From Methanosaeta sp. UBA80 (GTDB lineage: Archaea > Halobacteriota > Methanosarcinia > Methanotrichales > Methanotrichaceae): a stretch of 5,040 bases of DNA. The position numbers were made by a program, and so were the translations under genes. The stretch covers positions 1-5,040 of the forward strand of contig DAWB01000184.1 of NCBI GenBank assembly GCA_002505805.1, written 5' to 3'. Position 1 is the first letter of the stretch. Each line of letters begins with the position of its first letter. Shown piece after piece: positions 4,807 through 5,040 of this stretch. A model generated the notes under the pieces. It saw nothing but the letters and a program-made list of their open reading frames with translations, was not told the origin of the DNA and searched no databases.

Positions 4807-5040
4807 AGAGGCACGGCCTCCCGAAGGACACGTTCCCTGATTCGCGGCTTGATGCCGCGTTCGCTGACCACATCGACCTTGCAGCCGAGAAGATCCTGCA
4901 GCTCCAGCCAGAGCCCGGCGTGGTCCAGAAGGCTGCGCCCGGACTCGAACTCAACCAGGAGATCGATGTCGCTCTTCTCGTCATCCTCTCCTCTGGCAAC
5001 AGAGCCGAAGACGCGCACATTGCGGGCGCCGTGCTTGGCG
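4803..5040 (-). CDS. Minimal nucleotidyltransferase antitoxin (MntA-like), 5' end outside window
   Basis: Seventy-eight codons are visible, starting inside the gene at the window edge ([18 protein letters not shown]). The nucleotidyltransferase core is complete: GSVARG, the dyad DID in [10 protein letters not shown], and the third Asp in [10 protein letters not shown]. About 20 N-terminal residues are missing by comparison with the first module ([20 protein letters not shown]). It should transfer AMP to the HEPN toxin encoded immediately downstream and silence it. Both MNT proteins end in the same peptide, EAVPL, and both stops overlap the next start. The internal ATG/GTG codons near 5018 are not the start, because conservation continues to the edge. 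Confidence 0.87.
   Translation of the reverse strand, partial: AKHGARNVRVFGSVARGEDDEKSDIDLLVEFESGRSLLDHAGLWLELQDLLGCKVDVVSERGIKPRIRERVLREAVPL

Overview
This window looks like a toxin-antitoxin and defence-remnant island from an archaeal genome. A methanogenic euryarchaeon of the Methanothrix/Methanosarcina type is my guess. It rests on the gene families (MNT/HEPN pairs, PIN-type VapBC, an archaeal-style RelBE), non-ATG starts that overlap upstream stops, and TATA-like boxes about 25 bp before start codons. It is not a firm assignment. No housekeeping, ribosomal, tRNA or metabolic gene is present.

Layout, left to right: (i) 1-491 has no intact gene. It holds an imperfect inverted repeat (4-83) and repeat copy R1, which on the minus strand preserves a fragment resembling the C-terminal end of a nuclease-like protein. 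(ii) 492-638 (+) is a 48-residue ORF with a GTG start and a well-placed TATA-like box, convergent with (iii) a Doc/Fic-type toxin, 643-1011 (-), that has no recognisable antitoxin beside it. (iv) Repeat R2. (v) An MNT/HEPN pair on the minus strand (1365-1992), whose HEPN gene carries a one-base frameshift and a CTG where a start is expected. (vi) Repeat R3. (vii) A VapB/VapC pair, 2431-3155 (+). (viii) Repeat R4. (ix) An orphan C-terminal fragment of a type I restriction HsdR subunit, 3410-3640 (-). (x) A RelB/RelE pair, 3713-4173 (+). (xi) Repeat R5. (xii) A second, apparently intact MNT/HEPN pair, 4456-5040 (-), whose MNT gene runs off the right edge.

The main structural observation is the regular alternation: a diverged repeat in constant orientation recurs about every 1.0-1.15 kb (near 201, 1181, 2149, 3296 and 4299), and each interval holds one toxin-antitoxin or defence module. 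Module orientation varies while repeat orientation does not. The repeat core can fold in two mutually exclusive hairpins. Either the repeat is a recombination or insertion substrate that gathers small modules into a cassette-like array, or it is residue of one ancestral gene duplicated together with its surroundings. The sequence alone does not decide between these.

Each module is probably a separate stress or phage-defence switch: NTase antitoxin against HEPN RNase (two copies), AbrB-type antitoxin against PIN RNase, RelB-type antitoxin against RelE RNase, and a Doc-type kinase or AMP-transferase. The hsdR stub, frameshifted HEPN and nuclease fragments show an island that gains and loses modules.
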